Notes under the pieces: generated by a model | Databases searched by the model: none | The model's input: only the letters and a program-made list of their open reading frames with translations | What the model was told of the DNA's origin: nothing | NCBI GenBank assembly: GCA_964569385.1 | Contig: CAZMUM010000014.1 | Span: 43,064-107,063, forward strand | Source: JAADHX01 sp964569385 | Lineage (GTDB): Bacteria > Actinomycetota > Acidimicrobiia > Acidimicrobiales > Poriferisodalaceae | Length of the DNA: 64,000 nt | Direction: 5' to 3' | Translations under genes and position numbers: made by a program | Shown: piece by piece, positions 1-7,748 of the stretch | Layout of the letters: every line of letters starts with the position of its first letter | How positions within the stretch are numbered: position 1 is the first letter of the stretch

Positions 1-389
1 GCTGCGAGTGGCCCGGGAGTCGTGATCGTTGGCAGTTGGAGCCTGAGAGCCGCCAACGCCGTTCCAATTCCGATGGTTGCAACCAGCAGCGTTACCTCGC
101 TGCTCTCGGAGAATCTGCGCAGAATCGTGGCCTGGGTAAGGGCTCCCACGCCAGCGCCACCAGCGACGGCGATGACGGCTGCCACGAACCAAGGCAGTCC
201 CGCGTTGACGTGAAGGATAGCGAAAACGACGAGCGAGAACGCCCCAACTTCGCCATGAGCGAAGTTGAATACCCGACTCGACCGGTACACCAGCACGAAC
301 CCTATGGCGAACGCCGCATACACGACGCCTGTTACCAGCCCGTTGAGTACGTCCTGTTGATCGAATAGGAGGCCGAGTGAGTTGGTCAT
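1..389 (-). CDS. livH: Branched-chain amino-acid-type ABC transporter permease, N-terminal part (runs off the window)
   Basis: About 129 codons are visible from an ATG at 389; the rest lies beyond base 1. The product starts with a short polar stretch, then a hydrophobic segment containing NGLVTGVVYAAFAIGFVLVY and, a little later, SSRVFNFAHGEVG. This pairing is characteristic of LivH-type inner-membrane permeases. Two further hydrophobic stretches follow. The family forms the membrane channel of an ABC importer for branched-chain amino acids, amides or similar compounds. A substrate-binding lipoprotein gene at 2075 on the other strand could be a partner, but it is separated by an unrelated membrane gene and a tRNA-like gene, so the link is inference. 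The substrate cannot be told from this fragment. Confidence 0.85.
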   Translation of the reverse strand, partial: MTNSLGLLFDQQDVLNGLVTGVVYAAFAIGFVLVYRSSRVFNFAHGEVGAFSLVVFAILHVNAGLPWFVAAVIAVAGGAGVGALTQATILRRFSESSEVTLLVATIGIGTALAALRLQLPTITTPGPLA

Positions 390-450
390 TTGAGGCTCGG
401 CGTGGTGCCCGCTCGGTGGCCAACGGTCTCCAAGCTCACGGCTGTGGTCC

Positions 451-1833
451 CTACGAGGTCGGCGCGGACGCGGTGATGATGAAGATGGTCACGAACAACA
501 GCGCGCAGCCATATATTGCAGGAGTCTGTAGTCGATGACGATTGATCGAGTTCACCTCGTCAACCGAGGCCGACGATTCGATGATGTGATTGATAGCGAT
601 CCCGAGTTTCAAACCCGCAAAGCCGGTGACTGCAGTCGCGATTGCACGGGTTAGCGCTGTTTGGGGATCTGTAGTCATGTACGGCAGAAGCGACTGGAGA
701 ACCCAAGGCTCCATTGCTGCGGTCGTGATTCCTAGAACCAACGCCGTAACCCAGGTTGGTGGAGTGGTCGCCCTGATTCGCAGCGACACAGCGTTGATAA
801 TGTCGATAGAAGTCAGCAGAGCGAGGAGCATCCAGATCGTAGGGAGCGAACTCCAGGTTCCACTGAACGCAAGATCTAGCCCGTATCGAATTGACAGTAG
901 AATCAGCCCAGTTAGCGTCGCCGATCCGACAACATGGGTGACGCGAAGGGCGGTGCTGCCGTACAGCCCGGCCAACGCGCCGAGAAACGCCGCTAGCAAC
1001 CACTCGGGCCGAGCTTCGATGCTCTGTAGAGCGGCCGGCCGGACTAAGGCAACATGCCACTGAATCGTAAGGATGAAGTTGCTCACAAGTAGAGCGCTCG
1101 CAAGAGTTGACACCACGACGAGGTGGCGCCACCCGAGGTTGGAAAGGAACCGCCATGGGGTCCAGTCGAGGTCGCCCACTAGTGACTTCTGGTAACCGAT
1201 CGCGACAACGGCCATCAGAAAATGAAGAAACACAGTCATCACATGTGGCAGCGACCAGACCTGAATGTCTGTGCCATATATCGCGTGCCAGATTGGATCG
1301 CCGATGATTGCGTACACGGTGTAAATCCCGAGCAGGACAGATGTTCCGAGTAGTCGATTCGAGCGAAAGCGTTGCTGCATGGTGCCTGGCGTCGTGATGA
1401 TCTCTATCCAGCTCCAAAGACCCACGAGCCCAAGAACGGCAAGACCGAAGTAGATCAGCAAATGAGGCCTCCAAAAGAAGTCCTCCCCGAAAGGTGCGTT
1501 GTACTTTGAATGCCACGACGCGTCCCAGGCCCCTCCAACCGCTGTAGCGATGGTGGCAAGCGTCAGTAGATCGGCCAAGGTCTCTCGCTTGGAGCGCCGC
1601 ATCACGGTCATTGTCGGCGCCTCATCGGCAATCTCTCGCACCAGCAGATGCCAGGCCGTCACGCAAAAGGCGCTAGCGAGAACTCCTAAGACTAGGCAAC
1701 CTGCGATAAACCGAGGGAGCTCATCATCAGGAGGTAGACCTCCAACACCGACGAGCGCGCCAATCGCGAGGAACACAAGTGTCGAGATTTCCGCCGTTGC
1801 ACGGAGTACTGGTCGTCTCGCTGTCAAGTTCAT
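451..1833 (-). CDS. Polytopic membrane protein with duplicated D-x2-WH...D-x3-W-x2-PH motif, function unknown
   Basis: A 460-residue protein with roughly eleven or twelve hydrophobic segments and no signal peptide. I do not recognise the family. Two copies of a related motif stand out. Around residues 104-127 it reads DASWH, then GEDFFWRPH. Around residues 179-198 it reads DPIWH, then GTDIQVWSLPH. Both place a WH pair and a PH pair at the ends of membrane segments, so this looks like an internal duplication that could bind a metal or haem. Further His residues lie near membrane segments (for example FLHFLM). The gene sits 61 bases upstream of the LivH-type permease and on the same strand, so co-transcription is possible. 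A membrane-embedded metal protein or a sensor are options, with no evidence to choose. Confidence 0.7.
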   Translation of the reverse strand: MNLTARRPVLRATAEISTLVFLAIGALVGVGGLPPDDELPRFIAGCLVLGVLASAFCVTAWHLLVREIADEAPTMTVMRRSKRETLADLLTLATIATAVGGAWDASWHSKYNAPFGEDFFWRPHLLIYFGLAVLGLVGLWSWIEIITTPGTMQQRFRSNRLLGTSVLLGIYTVYAIIGDPIWHAIYGTDIQVWSLPHVMTVFLHFLMAVVAIGYQKSLVGDLDWTPWRFLSNLGWRHLVVVSTLASALLVSNFILTIQWHVALVRPAALQSIEARPEWLLAAFLGALAGLYGSTALRVTHVVGSATLTGLILLSIRYGLDLAFSGTWSSLPTIWMLLALLTSIDIINAVSLRIRATTPPTWVTALVLGITTAAMEPWVLQSLLPYMTTDPQTALTRAIATAVTGFAGLKLGIAINHIIESSASVDEVNSINRHRLQTPAIYGCALLFVTIFIITASAPTS

Positions 1834-1927
1834 GTTCCGCTGGCCTATCCAAGACTCGATATAGCTCCTAGCAGTGGTTGTTCAGACTAGTACGCGGCGA
1901 TGGCGGCCAATAATGTGTGCGATCGAT

Positions 1928-1969
1928 TGACCAGGTACGTCGTCGAAGTGAAGACGACGTACCTGGTCA
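1928..1969. repeat. Perfect 17-bp inverted repeat with 8-base loop
   Basis: The left arm is 1928-1944 (TGACCAGGTACGTCGTC) and the right arm 1953-1969, its exact reverse complement. The loop is GAAGTGAA. No T tract follows on either strand, so it is not an ordinary intrinsic terminator. It lies between the start of the membrane-protein gene (1833, reverse strand) and a tRNA-Val-like gene (1993). It could be an operator, a processing signal, or a remnant of a mobile element or recombination site. Confidence 0.8.
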
Positions 1970-1992
1970 TGTCCGGCTAGAATCTTCGGATC

Positions 1993-2066
1993 GGGCGATT
2001 GGCTCAGTTGGTTAGAGCACTGCCTCCACACGGCAGAGGTCACAAGTTCGAAATCTGTATCGCCCA
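1993..2066 (+). tRNA. tRNA-Val(CAC)-like gene, degenerate and possibly a pseudo-tRNA
   Basis: It folds as a 74-base cloverleaf: a 7-bp acceptor stem GGGCGAT/ATCGCCC, D stem GCTC/GAGC, and anticodon stem CTGCC/GGCAG around the loop TCCACAC, giving anticodon CAC (Val). Two features are abnormal. Position 33, nearly always U, is C (base 2026). The T stem has an A-C mismatch (2045/2055) and a G-U pair closing the loop. CCA is not encoded after the discriminator base A. The binding-protein gene starts only 9 bases downstream. This is either a divergent functional tRNA or a decaying copy. It lies beside the boundary of the glycan locus, a typical position for integration scars. Confidence 0.6.
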
Positions 2067-2074
2067 CGAGATTC

Positions 2075-3685
2075 ATGAGGAGCAGTTCGATGGTGGCGTC
2101 GCGGAGATCCAGGTCGAGTCTTGCGATCGGCTGCGTTGTCTCGGTGCTGTTTCTTGTTTCGTGCTCGGGGGAAGGCGATCCATCTACTGACGGAGTTCAG
2201 ACCACCACCTCAGCAGCTGCTACCGGGACCTCTCCGGTTGCAACCACCACTGCTATCGAGGATGCCGTCCCCGATACAACGGAACCGGCTCCAGATACGG
2301 CTACCTCCCAACCGGAGGGATCAGTTGAGTCGCTGTTCGCTGACTTTCAAGCGCGATTCGACCGCTCGGACCCGTTCCAGAGTCTCGACGTGTTTTGTCG
2401 GCCTGATGGCGCCCCTTTGTCGGCCGATGCGGTTGAGGTCGTCAACATTCGCACACGGCTTGAACAACTGGAGCCACTTGGTTTTGCCGTTGAGATCGGC
2501 GACACCGCCAATCAGGTGCAGGTGTTCATCGACTTCATCAACGAGAAGTGTGGTGGTGTTAACGGACGACTGCTCAACCTTTCAACTGTTGAGGTCGATG
2601 CGTTTAGCCTCACTGAAGACATCGACGTGCTGCGCAATATCGCCTGCGTTGAAGCAACCGAAGATCGGCAAGCCGATGTTGTGATTAACACTTCGGCTTT
2701 CACAGGGCCTGGCGTGCTCTGCATCACAGAAGGGCACGGCGTGCCATTCGTAAATGCCGATGTACATCCTGTGGCGTTATTCGACCGGAGCGGGGGGCTG
2801 TTGTTCTCGCTGTCGCCGTCTCTTGAGTCGTCGTTGTCTCGTATGGCCGAGTTCGCTGTCGACACGGGGCGACTAGAGGGAAAGACTGCGGCTGTGGTCT
2901 TGGCCGATGTCCCAGGTGAGGAAGCTGCAGTCCGAGCGGCCTTAGTCGAGCGGCTCGAGCAGGCCGGTGTCGAGGTGGCGGTTGTCGGATTGGCCGGCTG
3001 TAATGGAGGCCTGTCGTGCACGGCTGGCCTCGACGACATCGTTGCCAAAATGAGGCGGGACGGCGTCGACGTCGTGTTTCCGGTACTTAATATCTTGTCG
3101 TTGCCAGCATTGGTTTCGGAGATGGCTGTACAAGGCTACGAACCTGGCGATGTTGTGTTCATCAACTCCGACGTAAACGCCCAAGCCACCGACCTCGTAT
3201 CGAGCAAGGTCGTTGCTTTCGGGGGCGAGGCGGCAGGCAAACTCTACGATGGCGCTGTTGTGGTCGACGACTCGACACCAGCCTTGTTCAGAGATCCGTC
3301 AGCTGTCGAGTCGCCGTTCAACAGTATGTGCGTAAGCACCTACGAGTCGGCTTCTGGTGCGGTGCTCGACCCTAGAAATTTCGATTCGGCCGAATATGGG
3401 TCTGTGATCTACGCATGCGCTGTCGTTCGAATCATTGCTAGGGCCGTGTCGGGCGCTGGTGCGTCGCCCGACGCAGAGACGATTGCGCGTGCAATCGAGA
3501 ACCTCGGACCGGTCGACACCCAAGACATGGTTCCGGCATCGTTCGCTCCAGGCAAGTTCGAGGCCCCCGACGTTGTTCAGTCGTTCTTATGGACATGGCC
3601 CTGCGCCGTCCAGGGCACCGGATTTGGCGAGGAAAATACCTGTTTCGTGGAGGACGAAGGTAGTTCCTACGCGGCCACACGATAG
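2075..3685 (+). CDS. ABC transporter substrate-binding lipoprotein, type 1 periplasmic-binding fold (Leu/Ile/Val-binding-like)
   Basis: A 536-residue exported lipoprotein. Residues 1-31 form a lipoprotein signal: basic start, hydrophobic core, lipobox LVSC with Cys at about 31. A Ser/Thr/Pro-rich linker of about 50 residues follows. The rest fits the type 1 periplasmic-binding fold of branched-chain amino-acid and amide receptors, with alternating Rossmann-like segments such as KTAAVVLADVPG and DVVFPVLNILSLPALVSEM and a Cys-rich C-terminal tail. In the family the protein captures solute outside the membrane and delivers it to LivH/LivM permeases. A LivH-type gene begins at 389 on the opposite strand. 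The ligand is unknown. The ATG at 2075 places the hydrophobic core correctly. Confidence 0.75.
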   Translation: MRSSSMVASRRSRSSLAIGCVVSVLFLVSCSGEGDPSTDGVQTTTSAAATGTSPVATTTAIEDAVPDTTEPAPDTATSQPEGSVESLFADFQARFDRSDPFQSLDVFCRPDGAPLSADAVEVVNIRTRLEQLEPLGFAVEIGDTANQVQVFIDFINEKCGGVNGRLLNLSTVEVDAFSLTEDIDVLRNIACVEATEDRQADVVINTSAFTGPGVLCITEGHGVPFVNADVHPVALFDRSGGLLFSLSPSLESSLSRMAEFAVDTGRLEGKTAAVVLADVPGEEAAVRAALVERLEQAGVEVAVVGLAGCNGGLSCTAGLDDIVAKMRRDGVDVVFPVLNILSLPALVSEMAVQGYEPGDVVFINSDVNAQATDLVSSKVVAFGGEAAGKLYDGAVVVDDSTPALFRDPSAVESPFNSMCVSTYESASGAVLDPRNFDSAEYGSVIYACAVVRIIARAVSGAGASPDAETIARAIENLGPVDTQDMVPASFAPGKFEAPDVVQSFLWTWPCAVQGTGFGEENTCFVEDEGSSYAATR

Positions 3686-3768
3686 GGGACGTACGTAGCG
3701 GGCGTTTTGTTGCTCGCGCGTCATCAGAAGGGGGACATCGGGCCATTCGTCACCTAGTATCGGCCAAC

Positions 3769-4941
3769 ATGAATTCGATGGCGTGGACGATCGCTCGAAA
3801 GCGTTGGTGGATTCTGGTTGTCTTCGCGGTGGGTGGTGTGGTTGCCGGGTATTTTCTCGATGGCTCCATTGAGCGCCAGCACGAGGCCTCCGTTTCGCTT
3901 CTTCCGAAAATCCCGGGTCTGGCAACACTTCAGGTGCTTGACGTCAGCCTGAACGGCGACGACCTGTTAGCGGAACTCGATTCGGTAGTCAGATCTGTCG
4001 CCCCTGACGGCGAGTTGTCATTCGAGATTGATATCCCGACCATGCTGCTCGTGGTCCGAGCTCCTATTGCCCAAGAAGTTCGCCAGGCTGCCGACCTCGT
4101 AGGTGCCGCCGCTACCGAAGCCCTGACCACTGCTGCACGTTCCGAACCCGAGGCCGATGTGCAGGCGTTAGAACTTCGGATCGCTGAGTTCGATTCTGAT
4201 ATCGCAGCGGCGTCGTCGCGGGTTGAAGACCTGTTGCAGGTGAAAGTTGGCGCCGATGCAGCCAAAGCCATCAACCCCACTGAGGAACTGCTTGCCAGGG
4301 CCTTGCAGCTAGACGATGAACTTGCTCAAGCGCGGCGAGGGCGCGACATTCTCGTTTCGAACTCCGGGTCTCTAAGGCTCGACCTTGAACGATCTCGGAC
4401 GAGACTCGCTGAGTTCGATCCGCCCGTAACGCTGGCAGCAAGTGCTGACACCGCGTCTCAGGTTGGCTACTCGCGTGCAGCTTTGCTCTACATGGGTCTT
4501 GTGGTTGGCGCCGCGCTGGGTGCTGCGTTCATCTATTTGGAAGACCTTCTTCGAGGCAAGTTTCACTCCGAACATCAGCTAGAGCGCATGCTTGAGCTCC
4601 ACATCGTGGCTCGTGCCGTCAGCAGTACAGGTCGTGTGTTCCTCATCGACGATTTATTTTCTGGCGGTGATCTGACCGTTGGCGTCGTTGCTCCAGCCGA
4701 CGCCTCGGCCGACGTTGCGGCGGTAGCGACCGCGCTCGAAGAGTTGGCGGGTGAAGGACATGGCCACGCTACCTTCCGCGGCATTCGAATCTCAGCTGCC
4801 GACAGAGTGAGCGGTGACTTCGATCGCTTACTTCTGACGGTTCGACCGACAAGAACTCGGCGTAGGGCGGCAACGCGAGCTGCAACGAATGCCAGGAGAA
4901 CAGGCATCCCAATCAGTGGGATAGTCATCCAGCATGAGTAA
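3769..4941 (+). CDS. Wzz-like polysaccharide co-polymerase with a degenerate kinase-like C-terminus
   Basis: A 390-residue membrane protein. A transmembrane helix at about residues 12-30 (WWILVVFAVGGVVAGYFL) is followed by an extracellular region with a coiled coil (about 125-215) and a second helix near 232-256 (ALLYMGLVVGAALGAAFIYL). This is the Wzz/CapA topology that controls glycan chain length. The cytoplasmic tail (about 300-390) resembles a bacterial tyrosine kinase in outline: a beta strand LTVGVVAP where the P-loop should be and a final GIPISGIVIQH that mirrors DIAGIVITH of the intact kinase at 24236. It has no GKS/T Walker A, no Walker B and no Tyr-rich tail, so it should be kinase-dead. 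It overlaps the next gene by 8 bases and heads the glycan locus. Confidence 0.75.
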   Translation: MNSMAWTIARKRWWILVVFAVGGVVAGYFLDGSIERQHEASVSLLPKIPGLATLQVLDVSLNGDDLLAELDSVVRSVAPDGELSFEIDIPTMLLVVRAPIAQEVRQAADLVGAAATEALTTAARSEPEADVQALELRIAEFDSDIAAASSRVEDLLQVKVGADAAKAINPTEELLARALQLDDELAQARRGRDILVSNSGSLRLDLERSRTRLAEFDPPVTLAASADTASQVGYSRAALLYMGLVVGAALGAAFIYLEDLLRGKFHSEHQLERMLELHIVARAVSSTGRVFLIDDLFSGGDLTVGVVAPADASADVAAVATALEELAGEGHGHATFRGIRISAADRVSGDFDRLLLTVRPTRTRRRAATRAATNARRTGIPISGIVIQHE

Positions 4942-6238
4942 GAGAGCAGCCTCGATAAGTATCGTGCTGTTCCTAATCGGCGGGTTCGTCCGGTTCAAAG
5001 CATTTGGGATCGACCCGCCACTGCCAGTTCCGGCCCGGCTAGCCAACATCGTGGAGGACTCACCGATCCCCGATCGATTCAGTGTGGGATTACTCCCAAT
5101 TCGTCTGGCCCTGATGATGCCGATGGTGCTGAGCCCATGGTTCATTCGGCCACGTTCTTGGCTCAGACTATTCACGGTTTCACCTCTCGGTTGGTACGGC
5201 GCACTCCTAGTTTGGGCAGTGATCACGCTTCCTTTCTCACTCAGCCCTCGCGACGTGGCGATTAGTACATTCATCCTGATTTCGGTTTCCGCCTTCGTTG
5301 TTTGGTACGTAGATGCGTTTGGCTGGATCCCATTTGTTAGGGTTATCTCTGCAACCATTGGCTCGATTGCCGTAGTGAGTGTGATCTGGGGGCTAGCCGT
5401 GCCTGGCGAGGCGATATCGGCAGGCCGTTTGACTGGAATCGCGCTCGTTTCCACACACCTGGGCGAGGCGTCTGGCCTTGTCATCGTTCTGCTGCTCGCG
5501 CATCGGGGCGCAGTATTCACGCCCAGAGTGACGGTCCTTCTGGTCGCGTTCAGTGCCATTTGTGTAGTCTGGACACAGACACGGGGTGCGATGGGGGCAC
5601 TGGCGATTGCTGGTGTCTGGTGGTTGTTCCAACCTGGCCGACTCGCGACTGTGGGACTCGTGTTCGCTGTCTTTCTCGTGACGCCAATCCTGATCTTAAG
5701 TTCGGCGCTCGATGCTCCCGTCCGAGCTGTAGCGCGAGATGGAGAGAGTGTTGAGCTGTCAGGTCGTTTGACACTGTGGCAGTTGGCAGTCGATGACGCA
5801 GAGGATCTGGCTCTCACCGGTACGGGGTATGGGCTGACATTCGGGGGGCAATCAGACTATTTGGGCGCCAAGACGTCGGCTGGTCAGATCTCGGCACCAC
5901 TCACCTACATGCACAACCTTCTCGTCGGTGCGTTTACGATCTACGGTGCAGTTGGATTGTTTCTGATCCTGCTGATGTTTGCTAGGTCGGCAGCACCGCG
6001 CCACTCCAGTTTGGGGGTCAACAGAGGCACAATTCTGCTTTACTTGGTTGCGACGGGGATCTCGGAAGCCGTCGTTTTAGACGCGCCCATTCGCGCGTCA
6101 TCGATGGTGATGGTGGGCCTACTTGCATCTCTGGCTGTCGAATCTGAATCGCCGCACCTCGGACGGAACGTTGCCATTGTCCAGCAACGCTGCGATTTGG
6201 TCGGTCGCCACGCGGACCGGTTCCGACACCGACCCTGA
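4934..6238 (+). CDS. Wzy/O-antigen ligase-type polytopic membrane protein
   Basis: A 434-residue protein with about ten to twelve hydrophobic segments. A large loop carries charged residues and the stretch SGRLTLWQLAVDDAEDLALTG, followed by GTGYGLTFG and PLTYMHNLLVG. The arrangement RxxLW...GxGxG...HN is characteristic of the O-antigen ligase/polymerase family (Wzy_C). Such proteins polymerise or transfer lipid-linked glycans outside the membrane. It overlaps the Wzz-like gene by 8 bases, suggesting translational coupling. The C-terminal tail after about residue 400 is polar and runs into a decayed aminotransferase fragment (6225 onward), so the original C-terminus may have been altered by that rearrangement. 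A second protein of this type is at 17702. Confidence 0.75.
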   Translation: MSKRAASISIVLFLIGGFVRFKAFGIDPPLPVPARLANIVEDSPIPDRFSVGLLPIRLALMMPMVLSPWFIRPRSWLRLFTVSPLGWYGALLVWAVITLPFSLSPRDVAISTFILISVSAFVVWYVDAFGWIPFVRVISATIGSIAVVSVIWGLAVPGEAISAGRLTGIALVSTHLGEASGLVIVLLLAHRGAVFTPRVTVLLVAFSAICVVWTQTRGAMGALAIAGVWWLFQPGRLATVGLVFAVFLVTPILILSSALDAPVRAVARDGESVELSGRLTLWQLAVDDAEDLALTGTGYGLTFGGQSDYLGAKTSAGQISAPLTYMHNLLVGAFTIYGAVGLFLILLMFARSAAPRHSSLGVNRGTILLYLVATGISEAVVLDAPIRASSMVMVGLLASLAVESESPHLGRNVAIVQQRCDLVGRHADRFRHRP

Positions 6239-6517
6239 GGACCATGAGCACCCAAACGATTGGTTGTCGGTCAGGCTGTGGCCTCGTGCGGCTGATCCGA
6301 TGACGGCCTGTGCGGACTTCGTTTCAATTGCGATCGAGGCCGGACCAATCTGGAAACCGATGCACCTATAGCCGCGTTCGAAGGATACGGTTGAGAGGTT
6401 GTGGCTGGCTGAGCGCCTTTCGAAGCCGGAATAGCGATACATTCAGGAAGCTCACTTTCCGGCGCCGACGAAGACATACTCCTATCGGCGGTTTCGTCCT
6501 GCCTAGCTGATGCATGA
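6225..6517 (+). pseudogene. Decayed 3' end of a DegT/PglE-type aminotransferase
   Basis: Frames in this stretch match the C-terminus of the intact aminotransferase at 19042. The first part (6225-6368) reads HPNDWLSVRL ... IEAGPIWKPMHL, against VPNSWLSVGL ... IEARPFWKPMHL. A TAG then replaces the expected Gln codon. After a frame change the second part reads FEGYG-stop-EVVAG-stop-APFEAGIAIHSGSSLS..., against FAGAQCVGGSVAEDLFKRGIALPSGSSLS. One nonsense codon, one frame change and two more stops show it is dead. It sits directly upstream of pglC and pglD, where an aminotransferase gene would be expected in an ancestral cassette, and overlaps the tail of the membrane gene before it. Confidence 0.8.
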
Positions 6518-6535
6518 AGTTGAGGTTCGAATCCC

Positions 6536-7141
6536 GTGCTTTTCGACATTGACCAGCGACAACGGACCCTTGATCTGCTTCTTGTCGGAGTCGCGGTGGT
6601 CCCGTTGAGCTTTCTGGGCGCGCTGATTGCGATCGCGATAAAGATGACGTCGCCAGGTCCGGTGCTTTTTCGCCAGCGAAGAGTCGGCCGCGACGGTGAG
6701 CGCTTTGTTCTGTTGAAGTTTCGCTCCATGACGGACGGAGAAAACCCGCTGATTCCTGACGATGCACGTATTACGGGTGTTGGCCGCGTGCTCCGTTCCC
6801 TAGGCCTCGATGAACTCCCGCAGGTAATCAATGTTGCCAAGGGACAGATGAGCTTTGTTGGACCTCGGCCGATGCTTGAGTTTCAAGCCGAACGTTGTTC
6901 GGGTCGGCAATGTCGGCGATTCGATGTTCGCCCGGGCCTTACCGGCCTGGCCCAGATTAGTGGCCGGAATGGGCTGACCTGGCCTGAGCGCATTGAGATA
7001 GATCTCGAATACATTGCCACCCGTACCACCAGAACAGATCTGGCGGTGATCATCAAGACTCCAGTTGCGCTGTTATCGCAGTCTGGTGTTGAGGGCCACC
7101 AGGCGATGGACCCGTTCGTTCGCGAGGCGCCCGATGCGTGA
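6536..7141 (+). CDS. pglC: PglC-type phosphoglycosyl transferase (initiating sugar-1-phosphate transferase)
   Basis: A 201-residue protein of the small monotopic phosphoglycosyl transferase family. An N-terminal membrane segment (about residues 10-35) is followed by KMTSPGPVLFRQRRVGRDG, KFRSMT, the catalytic Asp-Glu in LGLDELPQ (about 98-105), and MSFVGPRPM and RPGLTGLAQISGRN. These are diagnostic motifs. The enzyme transfers a phosphosugar from a UDP-sugar to undecaprenyl phosphate, starting a lipid-linked oligosaccharide. The adjacent pglD and the pglE/pglF genes further along suggest UDP-diacetylbacillosamine as donor. The start is GTG. The stop codon overlaps the pglD start (ATGCGTGA). 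A PglC-length protein without the N-terminal domain of WcaJ supports this assignment. Confidence 0.88.
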   Translation: MLFDIDQRQRTLDLLLVGVAVVPLSFLGALIAIAIKMTSPGPVLFRQRRVGRDGERFVLLKFRSMTDGENPLIPDDARITGVGRVLRSLGLDELPQVINVAKGQMSFVGPRPMLEFQAERCSGRQCRRFDVRPGLTGLAQISGRNGLTWPERIEIDLEYIATRTTRTDLAVIIKTPVALLSQSGVEGHQAMDPFVREAPDA

Positions 7142-7748
7142 CATCGTCATCGTTGGCGCCGGCGGGCATGGACGAGAAACGCTCGATGTCATCGAGTCAA
7201 TGAATCGGGAGAAATCGGTATGGCGCTTTCTTGGCTTTGTCGATGATGACCCCGCGCCGACATTTGTAGCTGAGGATCTATTGCTCGGACCGATCAGCGC
7301 GATGCGTGATATCGATGCGTCGTACGTGATTGCCATCGGTTCGCCCGCAGTTCGGGCTAAGGTCGAACTTGTTATCTCGACATGGAGGCAACCAGCCGCG
7401 AGGCTCGTTCACGCGTCCGCCACCATCGGGCACGTTGTACAGATCGGCGACGGCGTAATCGTCGCCGCTGGAGCCAGAGTTACGACCAATGTTTCGCTGG
7501 GGCACCATGTGCACGTCAACGTAAATGCGGTCGTATCACACGACTGCATCGTCGGTTCGCATACCTCTGTGTCTCCAGGCGCGCACTTGAATGGTGCTGT
7601 TGTTGTTGGTGAGCGCGTGCTGATCGGCGCCGGAGCTATTGTGTTACCACAAGTCCGAATTGGTGATGGCGCTACCGTCGGGGCCGGTGCAGTCGTTACT
7701 GAAGATGTGGCTGACGGGCGTACAGTTGTAGGGCTTCCGGCGAAATGA
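7134..7748 (+). CDS. pglD: PglD-type sugar O/N-acyltransferase (UDP-4-amino-sugar N-acetyltransferase)
   Basis: A 204-residue protein. The N-terminal part has a Rossmann-like UDP-sugar-binding start (IVIVGAGGHGRETLDVIES). Residues from about 95 onward form a left-handed beta-helix of hexapeptide repeats (IGDGVIVAAGARV, VGERVLIGAGAIV, IGDGATVGAGAVV). The catalytic His of the PglD family fits the VSHDCIVG segment. PglD acetylates UDP-4-amino-4,6-dideoxy-N-acetylglucosamine to give UDP-diacetylbacillosamine. The ATG at 7134 overlaps the pglC stop and places the GAGGHGRE motif at the very N-terminus; an upstream in-frame start at 7065 would add residues unlike the family. The two genes are probably translated together. 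Confidence 0.88.
   Translation: MRDIVIVGAGGHGRETLDVIESMNREKSVWRFLGFVDDDPAPTFVAEDLLLGPISAMRDIDASYVIAIGSPAVRAKVELVISTWRQPAARLVHASATIGHVVQIGDGVIVAAGARVTTNVSLGHHVHVNVNAVVSHDCIVGSHTSVSPGAHLNGAVVVGERVLIGAGAIVLPQVRIGDGATVGAGAVVTEDVADGRTVVGLPAK

Noticed and set aside
560..1516. 318-codon reverse-strand frame inside the membrane-protein gene
   Set aside because: It is a shadow of the gene at 451-1833 in another frame, rich in Arg/Ser and His, with no hydrophobic pattern or motifs.
4828..5817. 329-codon reverse-strand frame over the Wzy-type gene
   Set aside because: Composition is shadow-like (Ser/Thr/Arg/Pro), no ribosome-binding site and no domains; the forward gene has clear family features.
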